Positions 23,408-33,964 of a stretch of DNA of 64,000 nucleotides are shown here, in pieces. The notes below the pieces were generated by a model. The model did not search any database. It had not been told where the DNA came from and saw nothing but the letters and a program-made list of their open reading frames with translations. Every line of letters starts with the position of its first letter. Positions within the stretch are counted from its first letter, which is position 1. This stretch comes from Agapanthus africanus (Eukaryota; Streptophyta; Magnoliopsida; Asparagales; Amaryllidaceae): the NCBI GenBank assembly GCA_030015575.1, contig JASDDO010000006.1, positions 321,270,361-321,334,360 of the forward strand, written 5' to 3'. The translations under genes and the position numbers were made by a program.

Positions 23408-24941
23408 TGTAGGGTGTTTTTCGTCATCCCATTGAGATGGGAATACGCGCACGCTTGTCAGGCGTACTACAGATTCCCCCTGCGTAGGGTAGGCGGGGGT
23501 TTAATGATTGTGGGGATTCGAATCTCCGGCAGCCGCGGACTAAGCTGCCGTTAATTACCCCTCCCCTTTGGGTCGAGGGAACCTCCGATTGACGGGTTAA
23601 ACGGGTCATGCGAACTCAATGTGCGGTGTGCACGTGTTCTGTTTTGAAAGGGGGGTTTTGGATATATCGGGAGCCACGCAGAGTTTTTACGGGGGTCCCG
23701 CTACCCGGATAGCGGGCTGGGGGTCAAGCGGGCTAGCAGCCCCCTTGCGAGGTTCGGGGCAGCGCCCCGGCCCGAAAATTTTTTGGAGGGGGAGAATGTT
23801 GCGGAGTATGTATATGTGTGAATTTGTATACATATGTATATGTATATGTATGTACATAAAAAGAGGAGGAAAAGGCATCCAAGGGATGCGTCGGGCCAGC
23901 GCCTTGAGCGCTGTGCGCTTAGGTGCTGTGCGCTCAGGCGCAAGCGCGCCACGTGTCGGCACGTGGGCGCTTTGCGCATGAGCGCTGCGCGCAGGTGCGC
24001 AAGCGCGCGCACCACGTGTCGGCACGCGGGCGCTTTGCGCAAGAGCGCTGCACGCAGGTGCGCAAGCGCGCGCGCGCCACGTGTCGGCACGCGGGCGCTT
24101 TGCGCACTTGCGCAAGCGCGCAGGTGCGCAAGCTCGCGCGCCACGTGTGCGCTGCGCGCTGGAGCGCAAACGCAAGCGCGCGCGCCACGTGTCGGTACGT
24201 GGGCGCTTTGCGCTCGAGCGCTAGCGCGCCGGCGAGGATGAGAGGCTTTTAGCCTGAAAAAAAAAAGATTTCTCAAAGGAGAAATCAGAGAGGAGTCGGG
24301 CTCCTGAATGTGTTTTGGGTTTAATGGAAGTGGTTCTTCTTCTTCCTCCTGTTGCTTGCTGGATCTTGAAGATCAAGAGATGTGAAATCTCAAAATCTCT
24401 CCTTTTTAAGATCTGATAACAGATCCAAGTTCCCCTTTGTGGGTTTTGTGGTGAAAAACTAATTTGTTTTATAAAAAGGAGAGTAGAACTCTTGATTTAA
24501 TTCAAAAGAAAGAAGAAGGTTTTGGAACCTTGAAGAAGGAAGAAAGATCTCAGATCTGAAACTTTTTTTGGAGTGAGAAAAAGTTTTTGAGATATTTCAT
24601 TATCTTTGCCTTTATAGGCCATACATTTTACACATAGCCCCTTGGACTTCACAAAATGGCATTTTGCCATCCCATGGCTCATGTGCCATTTCATTTTTGC
24701 ACATAAGCCATGGGCTTACAAAATATTGGCTTTATGCCCATTTTGTTTACATTCATGCATAAAAAATTACATAAAAATTATTTATGATATGATTTATATT
24801 TAGCATGGGGAGGGTCGGCCGCTTCATGTTTCGGACTCGACCTGGGTATGGGCCCACTTGACCCGGGTTTGGGCCCACCTAGCTTGGGGGTTGACCTTGA
24901 CTTTGACTCGGTCAACCGGGGTGTAAATTTTTACCCCAACA
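23408..24941 (-). repeat. 5' LTR of X3
   Basis: 1,534 bp, the partner of 16531-18160. The GC-rich array is at about 23930-24220 and the TATA box at 24609-24616. Confidence 0.93.
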
Positions 24942-24946
24942 CCTGG
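24942..24946. repeat. Target-site duplication of X3, right copy (CCTGG)
   Basis: Matches 16526-16530; the X2 hairpin unit resumes directly after it. Confidence 0.95.
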
Positions 24947-25950
24947 TACCATATTCCAGTGCAGCGATGCAGACGCCAACCAAATTCCATACCCCAACGG
25001 CGAATGATGAGTCGCTCCTGGTACCATATTCCAGTGCAGCGATGCAGACGCCAACAAAGTCCTGAAAATATTCCGGCCCTACGGTCTGGATCATACATCC
25101 TGCAAAACCTTATACAATCCATGGGCGTAAAACAATCCTAATCTCTCCCAAGTCTTACCGGTAAGACCGCATTCAAAGTCCAAAAAAAAAAGAAAGGGTA
25201 TGTCCACAAGCAAAATGGGCACGGATGAAAGCCCGAAAGGGCTCCATGAGTAAAAACAACAGGACTGCCGCCGACTTTGTGAAAACCCGAAAGGTCGCAA
25301 ACTCGTAAAAAAAAAGGAGAGATGAAATGCACTCGCAAAGTCCTCTCGACTTTGTGAGGAGAAAATTCCCGCGTGAGATCCTTACGACTCACAAAGGAGC
25401 AACACACTTAGGAGTCCCTACGACTCCTAAGGAGAAAATACACCTACGAGATCCTTTCGACTCGTAGGGAGAAAATGCTTTTATAGGACCTTACGTCCTA
25501 TAAAATTGAAAAGCCTTAGGTGATAGGGATCTAAACCTGTCTCCTAAGCCACCAATTTCCAAATCCTCCCGGGGCAAATGATGAGTTGCTCCTGGCATTA
25601 TTCCAGTGCAGCAATACAGATGCCAAACCAAAACCAATTGCCAAATCCTTCCGGGGCAAATGATGAGTTGCTCCTGGCATTATTCCAGTGCAACAATGCA
25701 GATGCCAACAGAAAACCAATTCCCAAATCCTCCCGGGGCAAATGATGAGTTGCTCCTGGCATTATTCCAGTGCAGCAGTGCAGATGCCGACAGAAAACCA
25801 ATTCCCAAATCCTCCCGGGGCAAATGATGAGTTGCTCCTGGCATTATTCCAGTGCAGCAATGCAGATGCCAAACTAAAATCTCCAAATCCTCTCATGACA
25901 GATGATGATTCGCTCCTGGTACCATATTCCAGTATAGCGATGCTGATGTC
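24947..25950 (+). repeat. X2 3' non-coding region, part 2
   Basis: Holds the end of the interrupted hairpin unit (to 24977) and further units at 24999-25052, 25573-25624, 25655-25706, 25737-25788, 25819-25870 and a degraded one near 25898. Between them, 25053-25330 has a stretch with repeated CGAAAGG and GACTTTGTGA motifs, and the second hairpin array is at 25332-25548. The last five units have GGCA/TGCC and TTGCT/AGCAA in place of the GGCG/CGCC and TCGCT/AGCGA stems. Confidence 0.85.
25332..25548 (+). repeat. Hairpin array of X2, copy B
   Basis: The clearest array. Stems are CTCGCAAAGTC/GACTTTGTGAG (25332-25358), TTAGGAGTC/GACTCCTAA (25408-25430), CCTACGAGATC/GACTCGTAGG with one bulged A (25443-25468), TTTTATAGGAC/GTCCTATAAAA (25479-25505), and CTTAGG-GATAGG/CCTGTC-CCTAAG (25515-25548). 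The first four have five-base loops CTCTC, CCTAC, CTTTC and CTTAC. The 11-bp TTTTATAGGAC stem is perfect, while copy A has different bases on both sides at the same place. Confidence 0.85.
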
Positions 25951-27065
25951 AACCCAAATCAAATCAAACCAACAACCTCTGCGACGGAATCATGCTCCGT
26001 CCTAGAATTTACCCCGTGTAGAAATCATGCTTCGCCTCGGGATATCTACCTTCCCTGCCGGAATTATACTCCGCCTCGGAATCAAATCAAACCAACAACC
26101 TCTGCGGTGGAATCATGCTCCGTCCCAGAATTTACCCCGTGTCGAAATCATGCTTCGCCTCGGGATATCTACCTTCCCTGCCGGAATTATGCTCTGCCTC
26201 GGAATCAAATCAACCAACCAGCTCTACGTCGGAATCAAGCTTCGTCTCAGAATGTGCACCCTGTGTCGAAATGAGACGAAGCTTGATTCCGACGCATTCT
26301 GGAATATGATCCCAGAATTTACCCTGTGTCGAAATGAGACGAAGCTTGATTCTCTGCTGGAATCATGCTCCGCTCATTGGAATGATGTTCCGATCCCTGG
26401 AATCATGCTCCGCTCATATGAATGATGCTCCGATCCCCTGGAATGATGTTTCGCCCTTCGGAATGATGCTCCGATCCCCTGGAATCATGTTCCGCTCATC
26501 GGAATGATGCTCTGATCCCTGGAATCATGCTCCGCTCTTCAGAATCATGCTCCGATCACCTGGAACCATGCTCCGCTCATCGGAATGATGCTCCGATCTG
26601 TGGAATCATGCTCCGCTCTTCGGAATGATGCTCCGATCACCTGGAATGATGCTCCGCCCTTCGGAATGATGCTCCGATCCATGAAATCATGCTCCGCCCT
26701 TCGGAATGATGCTCCGATCTTTGGAATCATGCTCCGCTCTTCGGAATGATGCTCCGAACCCTGGAATTATGCTCCGCAAATCGGAATGATGCTCCGATCC
26801 CTGGGAATCATGCTCCCCGAAGGATACTCCAACCGTGGAATTATGCTCCGCAAATCGGAATGATGCTCCAATCCCCGGGAATCAAGCTCCCCGAGGGATA
26901 CTCCGACCCTGGAATTATGTTCCGCGAATCAAAATGATGCTCCGATCCCTGGGAATCATGCTCCCCGGGATGATGCTCTGCCCCCGGAATGATGTTCCAC
27001 CTCGAATTTCAGCTTCAAGATCCATCAATTTCATGCACACAACTCAAATGTGCGGTGTGCATTTA
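25951..27065 (+). repeat. 20-bp minisatellite of X2 and its transition
   Basis: 25960-26340 holds longer units with GTCGAAATCATGCTTCGCCTCGG-type sequence. 26340-27000 holds about thirty degenerate 20-bp units (GGAATGATGCTCCGATC and GGAATCATGCTCCGCTC). The array is the reverse-strand equivalent of X3 18241-19765. A segment ending TGCATTTATTGATG (27000-27065) links it to the polypurine tract. Confidence 0.8.
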
Positions 27066-27081
27066 TTGATGGGGGGCACTT
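27066..27081 (+). promoter_or_regulatory. Polypurine tract of X2
   Basis: TTGATGGGGGGCACTT directly before the 3' LTR start, as in X3. Confidence 0.8.
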
Positions 27082-28776
27082 TGTTGGGGTCAAAATTTTC
27101 ACCCCCGGTTAACCGAGTCAAGGTCAACCCCAAGCCAGGTGGGCCCAAGCCCAGGTCAAGCGGGCCCATGCCCAAGTCAAGCCTGCGGCCAGCCTCCTCC
27201 ATGCCAAAATATAGGTCATGTAATAAATAATTTTTATGTAATTTTTTATGCATGAATGTATGCAAAATGGACATAAAGCCAAATTTTTGTAAAGCCCATG
27301 GCTTATGTGCAAAACGAAATGGCACATGAGCCATGGGATGGGCAAATGCCATTTTGTAAAGCCAAAAGGACTATATGTAAATATGTAAGCCTATATAAGG
27401 CAACATGATGATGAATAAAGCAATACACTTTTCACTCCCCTCAAAAACTAGGGTTTGTGCCTTCTTCCCCTTTCTCAAGGGTCTAAAACCATTTTCCTCT
27501 TCTTTGAATTAAATCAAGAGTTTAACTCTTCCTTTCTAAAAAATAAATAGTTTTTCACCACAAAACCCACAAAGGAGAGCTCGGATCTCCAATCAGATCT
27601 CGAAAAGGGGAGACTCTCAAGTCCCGTCCCCTTTTCTCCAAGATCCCGCCGATCAAGAGAAGGAAGAAGGAGACCCATCTACAAAAATCTAACTTTGGAC
27701 AGATCCAAGGCTCAAAAGAAGAGCAATAAATCCCCAGGAGTTTAAATCCTTTCTAAATCTGTTGGAGTTTAACTCCATAAATTAGTTTTTGTTAGGAGTT
27801 CAACTCCAAAAAAAAACTTCTTAGGAGTTCAACTCCCCAGCCTATGGGCCAGGCCCCTTCCCACGGGTGTTTCCAGTGATCGCGTGCACGCCACGAGACC
27901 CCGAGACGCTAAGGCACCCGTCGGTCACATGTGCGCCATGTGACCCCGGGGCGCTAAGGTGCCCATGTGTGCACCACGTGACCCCGAGCGCTAAGGCGCC
28001 TAGTGGTCACGTGTGCGCCACGTGACCCCGGGCGCTAGGGCGGGTCACGTGCGCGCCACGTGACCCCGGGGCGCTAAGGCGCCCATCAGTCACGTGCGCA
28101 CCACGTGACCCCGGGCGCTTGACCCCGGGCGCTGAGGCGCCCAATGGTCGCGTGTGCGCCACGTGACCCCGGGCGCTGGGGCGCCCAATGGTCGCGTGTG
28201 CGCCACGTGACCCCGAGCGCTGATGCGCCCAATGGTCGCGTGTGGGCCACGTGACCCCGGGCGCTGATGCACCCAATGGTCGCGTGTGTGCCACGTGACC
28301 CCGGGCACCATGCGCCCACATGCTATGCACGCGTCTTTAAGACGCTTTTTCCCTTCTTTTTTTTGTGTGCACTCCATACTAAATGTGTCTCCCCCGTTAG
28401 AAAAAATTTCTAACGGGGCGCTGCCCCGCTCCCCACAAGGGGGCTGCTAGCCCCCTTGACCCCCAGCCCGCTATCCGGGTAGCGGGACACCCGTAAAAAC
28501 TCTGCGAGGCCCTCGATATACCCAAAACCCCTTTCAAAACACACACACACCAACGCACTACATATTGAGTTCGCATGACCAGTTTAACCCGTCAATCGGA
28601 GGTTCATTCGCTCCAAATGCAATGGGTAATTAACGGCAGCTTAGTCCACGGCTGCCGGAGATTCGGATCCCCACAATCAATAAAACCCAGCCTACCCTAG
28701 GCAGGGGGAATCTGTAATGCGCCTGACAAGCTCACGGGTATTCCTATCTCAATGGGGTGACGAAAAACACCCTACA
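27082..28776 (+). repeat. 3' LTR of X2
   Basis: 1,695 bp, partner of 11591-13095. The CACGTG array (27875-28320) is longer than in the 5' copy. The TATA box is at 27392-27399. Confidence 0.93.
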
Positions 28777-28781
28777 ATGAG
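28777..28781. repeat. Target-site duplication of X2, right copy (ATGAG)
   Basis: Matches 11586-11590; X1 coding sequence continues directly downstream (IYDALVLSKELR). Confidence 0.95.
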
Positions 28782-29765
28782 CATCTACGATGCCTTGGTC
28801 TTATCTAAAGAGCTTAGAGATGTTCTCATTCACACTCTACAAAACCCTGAGTGGTATCAGGCTCACTCTGCAGAAATTAATATGAAAGAATCCCAGTACG
28901 CTCTACATGACGCCGTAATCACGTTTAAGGATGAAGACTTACTGCTGGGAATGGCTGAGCATAATCTGCCACTTTACGTGATCGGTACAGCGATGGAGAT
29001 CGGATTAATCGCATATTGATTGATCCGGAATCCTCAGTGAACATCATGAACTTGCGGACTCTGAAGAGTTTGTCAATGGACGTCCGACACCTGTCAAGGG
29101 AAAGGATTTTCATTCAAGGCTTCAATCAAAACTGCCAGCAAGTTCTGGGGTCTATAGCTTTGCCAATCAAATTTGGGGATCTGCAAACTGAAGCTAAGAT
29201 ATACGTGATCGACGCTGAGACATCTTATAAAATTCTCTTGGGACGGATGTAGCTCCACGATTACGGCATCATTCCGTCAACTCTCCATCAATGCATGAAG
29301 TTTACTAAAAATGGCGAAGAAAGACGCATTGACAGAGACATCCAGCCATTCGGTGTGCATGAAGTTCGATATGAAGATTCTCGGTACTTCATGAACCACC
29401 AAAATGCTAAGCCACAACTGACTGAGGATAGAGCGGCCCCAATACTCAAAAGCAAATCTAAGCCGGCTGTCACTTTCAAAAGCAGAATCCCCCATGTGCG
29501 TCCGCGTTTCGGCAGTGACACTGATGAGTCCGACGCTGGAAGTCCGTCCTTCCGTAAAACTCGCCCTCGTTTCGGTAGCGATGCGGATGAATCCGATACT
29601 GAAAGCTCATCTAGCAGCAAAGTTCGCCCTCATCTTGGCAGCGACACTGAAGAGTCAGAGAAAGAGGACCTGCCGTGCAACAGCTGTGCAGATTGGACCC
29701 CCATGCAGCAAGCGAAACTATGAGAGACCTTCGAAATTGCAGAAGGGACTCTGGCCATCACAAGG
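28782..29765 (+). pseudogene. X1 protease region, broken
   Basis: Opens with IYDALVLSKELRDVLI, the segment ahead of the protease in Tat polyproteins. The aspartic protease would cut the polyprotein. Near 29020-29050 a frame gives ILIDPESSVNIMNL; related proteins usually have an acidic-Gly-Ser core, and here PES replaces the expected small residues, so the active site is probably lost. Downstream, SYKILLGR (about 29225-29248) resembles the usual ILLGRxW motif but runs into a stop. The rest (29295-29723) is an acidic, Ser/Arg-rich linker with three repeats of a RPRFGSDxDESD-like motif. The frame breaks near 28990 and again near 29250. Confidence 0.7.
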
Positions 29766-31200
29766 GTGCCGGAACGGATGTGCAAAGAGCTCGATGCATT
29801 GTCAGTCTCTACCGTGGACCAGCTGAAAACTTTCTATGTTCCTGGGAGGAAAAGTGGACAGAAGGGCATCCTATTTTATAGGTCAAACCCCGTTGTACAC
29901 CTGGACGATTTTTCAGTCGCGTGCCTTCCCTATGAGAGGGGCATAAGAGCCTTCCTCAATCCCAGATACTATGCACCCGAGATGCGGGAATATTTCAAAA
30001 GGTGCGGATACCGGTTATATCAAACGGAGTCCGAAGCAATGTTTTATGAAGGGCTATGGCATCCGCCCCAGCTCCGAGCACTCATCGATGGACGAATTCC
30101 AGATAGAAGGGACATAGGCTTCATTCAACCTGATTCCAAAGTATGCTACATGATCCATGTTGGTGAAGCCATCGAAAGATCAAATGATGATGACGAGCTA
30201 GCCGAGCCAGAAGAAGCTCCTCAAGAGCTCGAAGATGGCGGACAAGCAACTTTCGATGAGCTAACCGAGATCGATTTGGGAACGTCTAATAATCTAAGGC
30301 CGACCTACATCAGCTCACTCCTGTCATAGGAAATGAAGGAGCAGATAATTTCCCTGCTGCATGAGTTCGCCGACTACTTCACGTGGACGTACAAAGAAAT
30401 GCCTGGCTTCTCCTCTGAAGTGGCCGTGCATAAGCTGGCTATATCTCCTGATACTAAGCCAGTCAAACAAGCTCCTCGAAGAATGAGAAGGGAACTGGAA
30501 GAAAAGGTCATCGAGAAAACCAAGAAACTCATCGATGCCGGCTTCATCAGGGAAGAGAAATATGCAGACTGGATCGCATGCATTGTCCCAGTAAAGAAGA
30601 AAAATGGGCAAATCCGGGTTTGTGTCGATTTCAGAGACCTTAATAAGGCATGCCCTAAAGACGATTTCCCGCTTCCGGTCATGAAAATGATGGTCGATGA
30701 CACCTCAAATTACGAGTTGTTCACCTTCATGGATGGCTTGTCTAGGTATAATCAGATCAAGATGTCGCCTGAAGATGAGAAACACACAGCATTCCAAACC
30801 TCGATCGAATTTACTGTTACAAGGTGATGCCGTTCGGACTGAAGAACGCAGGTGCTACATATCAAAGGGCAATGACCAATATCTTTGATGACCAAATACA
30901 TAAAGTCGTTGAATGCTATGTTGATGATCTGGTCGTCAAGACTAAAACCAAGGCCGATCACATCCAAGATCTTAAGACCGTTCTCACTAGATTGAGGGAA
31001 TACGATCTGAAGATGAATCCTCTAAAGTGAGGTTTTGGCGTGTCATCAGGAAAATTCCTGGGATTCATAGTCCAACATCGAGGAATCGAAGTTGACCCAT
31101 CAAAGATAAAGGCCATCATGGAGATGCCCCCTCCGAAGAATCTGACGCAGCAAAGATCCTTTCAGTGCAAACTTGCATACATATGAAGATTTATCTCAAA
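29766..31200 (+). pseudogene. pol: X1 reverse transcriptase, broken
   Basis: A linker with FYVPGRKSGQKG and CGYRLY motifs (29766-30329) leads into RT. RT motifs are FIREEKYADWIACIVPVKKKNG, RVCVDFRDLNKACPKDDFPLP (about 30615-30675), MDGLSRYNQIKM, MPFGLKNAGATYQR, and YVDD at 30917-30928, so the catalytic pair of aspartates is present. The enzyme copies element RNA into DNA. Lesions: TAG at 30327-30329, a frame change near 30825 and TGA at 31028-31030. It continues in frame after that stop as GFIVQHRGIEVDPSKIKAI. X1 is the only X element here with this domain. Confidence 0.85.
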
Positions 31201-32466
31201 TTTATTGGGGAGATGTAGGCCCTTCTCAAAGCTCAGGAAGAAAGGAGCTCCTTTTGTCTGGGATGCCGAATGTCAAGAAGCATTCGAAGGCATCATACAG
31301 TACTTGTTGCACCCTCCAGTGCTGGCCGCTCCCATTCCAAATAAACCGCTGATTCTCTACACTACTGCATTAGATGAATCACTCGGTGTGCTCCTTGCCC
31401 AGAACAACGAGAAGAGAAAAGAAAATGCCCTCTACTACCTCATTCGAACTTTAGTTAGAGCGGAACACAACTATTCCCCAATTGAAAAAGCAATGCTTGA
31501 CCCTGATATTTGCTGTGAAGAAGCTGCGGCACTATCTGCTTACTCATCGGGTTATGATGATCTCCAAGGTGACCCGCTCAAACACGTAATGACCAAAGCA
31601 AGCCTAGCCGGTAGAATGTCAAGATGAGCTGTCATGTTGCTTGAGTTTGACATAGTTTATACTCCTCAGAAAGCAGTAAAAGGGCAAGCTCTTGCGGACT
31701 TTCTCGCTGCTCATCCCATACCAGAAGGGTCACCACTCAATTGTGAGTTACCCGACAAACAAGTGCTGCACCTCGAGAATGACGAACCATATTGGGAGCT
31801 CTACTTCGAAGGGGCATCATCAATAAGGACCTCCGGCAAATTAAGCATCCCGCAGATAAAAGAGGGGATAGGATTGATATTCATCACGCCATCGATGGGA
31901 ACCCTATGACGATCTTTTGCTCTCATCGAGCCTCGTAAAAATAATGAGGCCGAGTACGAGGCTCTGATAGCTGGTCTGGAGCTCGCTATAAAAATGGAAA
32001 TCCTTCGGCTATGAGTCAACGGTGATTCCCAGTTTGTTGTCAACCAAGTAAGTGGCGACTATAAGATATACAAACCCGAGTTAGCTCGGTACAGAAGCCA
32101 AGTGGTGGAACTCATGGAATGGTTCACTCACATTGAACTAATGAGAGTCCCCAGAGCATTGAACGGAAAAGCCAACATACTCGCTCGCCTAGCTAAAGAG
32201 CTAGCTGATCCTGACATGTACGAAATTCTAATCACAGTCACAAGCCGGAAAATTCTGCCTCCAGCCTCTTTGCGTGAAGAAGAAAGCGTAGAAAAAGAGA
32301 ACACTCCTGCTGAAGAAGTTTCGATCATCCAAGACGAACCCGATTGGAGAGAACTCTTCATAGAGTACCTCCGATATGAAAAGCTGCCCGAAGGAAAATC
32401 TGCGAGGATTCAGTTGAAGAAGAGAGCTCTCCGATACGTCTTTGTAAATGACACGCTATACCGTAG
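31201..32466 (+). pseudogene. pol: X1 RNase H and archaeal-type RNase H, broken
   Basis: First RNase H: FSKLRKKGAPFVWDAECQEAF leads to LILYTTALDESLGVLLAQ and APIPNKP, with Thr at the usual first Asp place, then EHNYSPIEK; a stop falls at 31625. The second domain has LYFEGASS (Glu at 31808-31810 where Asp is normal), IEPRKNNEAEYEALIAGLELAI and VNGDSQFVVNQVSGDY, the signature of the extra archaeal-type RNase H of Tat elements. Frame breaks lie near 31910 and 32010. The frame then runs to the start of the integrase zinc region, where Y interrupts it at 32471. RNase H removes the RNA strand during copying. Confidence 0.8.
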
Positions 32467-32471
32467 GTCAT
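32467..32471. repeat. Target-site duplication of Y, left copy (GTCAT)
   Basis: Precedes the Y LTR; second copy at 43359-43363. Confidence 0.95.
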
Positions 32472-32913
32472 TGTTCAGTTGATAAAACTGCACATTTGTT
32501 ATTACATTTTACCTACTATTTCTATACTAGAAAATGTGTTTATTATAATATATGATACATATGAGGGTTTATCTGTAAAAATACTATTTTTCATGTGTTG
32601 ATATATTATAATTAACATTTGGTAGGAAAATGTATGCAAAGATACCATTGACCAAATCTTAATGGTTAAATTAATATCTCAATAAAATAAAACACTACTA
32701 ATATTATTTGTTGAGATTGTGCAGAATTTTTCAAGGCTAAAAATCAAGGGAATTAAAGTTGTTAAAAGCAAATCTTCCTAATTAAGAAAGCAAACTAAGA
32801 AATTAAGTCTGGCAGAAACAAAGAAAAGATTTCCAATTTCCAAAGGTTCCAGAGATCCCCACGTGTCATGAAGAGAAAAACCCAGAAAACCAAATCAACG
32901 GACGACATCATAG

Positions 32914-32931
32914 GGCCGCGGATCCGCGGCC
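32914..32931 (+). repeat. 18-bp perfect palindrome in Y LTR
   Basis: GGCCGCGGATCCGCGGCC is identical to its reverse complement. A partial repeat (GGCCGCGGATCCGCC) follows about 27 bases later. The 3' LTR keeps both (42330-42347). Confidence 0.95.
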
Positions 32932-33050
32932 AAACCCCCCTGTTGGCCGCGGATCCGCCGTGTGCCAGAGATGTTAGGAGTAGGGATTTTTCTGGTAAAA
33001 TCTTAACTGATGGTTTCCAATTTAGGAGACTAGGGTTGTGGCTTTTGGAG

Positions 33051-33058
33051 TATAAATA
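33051..33058 (+). promoter_or_regulatory. TATA box of Y 5' LTR
   Basis: TATAAATA in a GC-poor context, about 580 bases into the LTR; identical in the 3' LTR at 42467-42474. Confidence 0.75.
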
Positions 33059-33235
33059 AGGACCGAGAGCCTCTTGGAAAAGGCATCAAGTCGACGCGAT
33101 CACGAAGTCCAAGACGGCTCACGCATCCAGGCTGATCATCAACGGTTCATCTACCTCCTTAGAAGAGATCGAGAAGCAAACTAGTATTTGTAATCATTTT
33201 CTAAGGAAACAAAGTGTAAATGAGTTTTGTTGATT

Positions 33236-33241
33236 AATAAA
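33236..33241 (+). terminator. Candidate polyadenylation signal of Y LTR
   Basis: AATAAA about 180 bases after the TATA box, in the place expected for the R/U5 junction of an LTR. The 3' LTR has the same site near 42652. Confidence 0.5.
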
Positions 33242-33946
33242 GGTAGTTCTTTTTCTTATTCTATTTCTTTTTAGTTTCATTATGAATTCTCTCTCCATCT
33301 CTTCTTCTCCCAACATGCGCGAGTAATTCCCCGCTTGTTAGGGTTCGTAGGATTAGGGTAGGTTAATGGATGATGAAAATCCTTAACTCTTTTTACGTCC
33401 TATAAAGTTTATAAACTTTATCAAAAGAATCATTAACATTCTAATCGGGCGCGCTACCAATTCATTGTTAGTCTCGACCGCGATTAGAGATTAGATTAAT
33501 GATTGATTTGGTAAATGCTAGATATGAACGGAGTTCCATGTCGAGATAGAGGTTAAGAGTGGGATTCCTTTTCCCTCCAGAAACCCTAATCTATATGCAT
33601 TACTGTCGTTCTAGTTTTAAATCTATTAAAGGATAGAAAGAGTAATATTTAATTAATCATCCATAACTACTAAATCCTAATGAACCCTACAAGCCCCCTT
33701 CTTATATAAACTTACATCCGTAGTTAATCTAGATCTATATTTCGCATCCATGTTTAACGTAGATCTAGATCCTACAACCATTCTACAATATTCTTTATCC
33801 CTCCTCTCTTTCTCAACACATCGAAAGTAAGAATAAAAGGTTCAACGTTTCCCAGAAGACGACCCGTACTCATCTCGGTTTAGCTAAGCGCGACACCGTT
33901 CTGATTATAGTTACACTACATACACAAAAATTACACATCAATCAAA

Positions 33947-33964
33947 TGACGCCATTGCCGGGGA
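33947..33964 (+). promoter_or_regulatory. Primer-binding site of Y
   Basis: TGACGCCATTGCCGGGGA two bases after the LTR; one base from the V site (TGGCGCC), so slightly decayed. Confidence 0.85.

Larger units (their letters stand above)
16531..24941 (-). mobile_element. Element X3: gag-only Tat-family retrotransposon inside X2
   Basis: Minus-strand element, 8.4 kb, with 3' LTR 16531-18160, 5' LTR 23408-24941, primer-binding site 23384-23402 and polypurine tract 18161-18176. It has gag (23262-21011) but no pol domains. The rest is non-coding repeats. It is the youngest layer by nesting and has the best preserved gag in the window. Its family relatives are X2 and X1. Confidence 0.93.
11591..28776 (+). 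mobile_element. Element X2: gag-only Tat-family retrotransposon, interrupted by X3
   Basis: Plus-strand element with LTRs at 11591-13095 and 27082-28776, primer-binding site 13101-13119, gag 13238-15484 and a long non-coding 3' part. It is about 8.8 kb after removing X3. No protease, RT, RNase H or integrase motif is seen between gag and the 3' LTR. That fits a non-autonomous terminal-repeat element with gag. X3 has the same layout and size, so the lack of pol is a subfamily trait and not local damage. Confidence 0.92.
32472..33944 (+). repeat. 5' LTR of Y
   Basis: 1,473 bp, TGTTCAGTTGATAA to ATCAATCA. TATA box at 33051-33058, AATAAA at 33236-33241, and a perfect 18-bp palindrome at 32914-32931. 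Confidence 0.95.
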
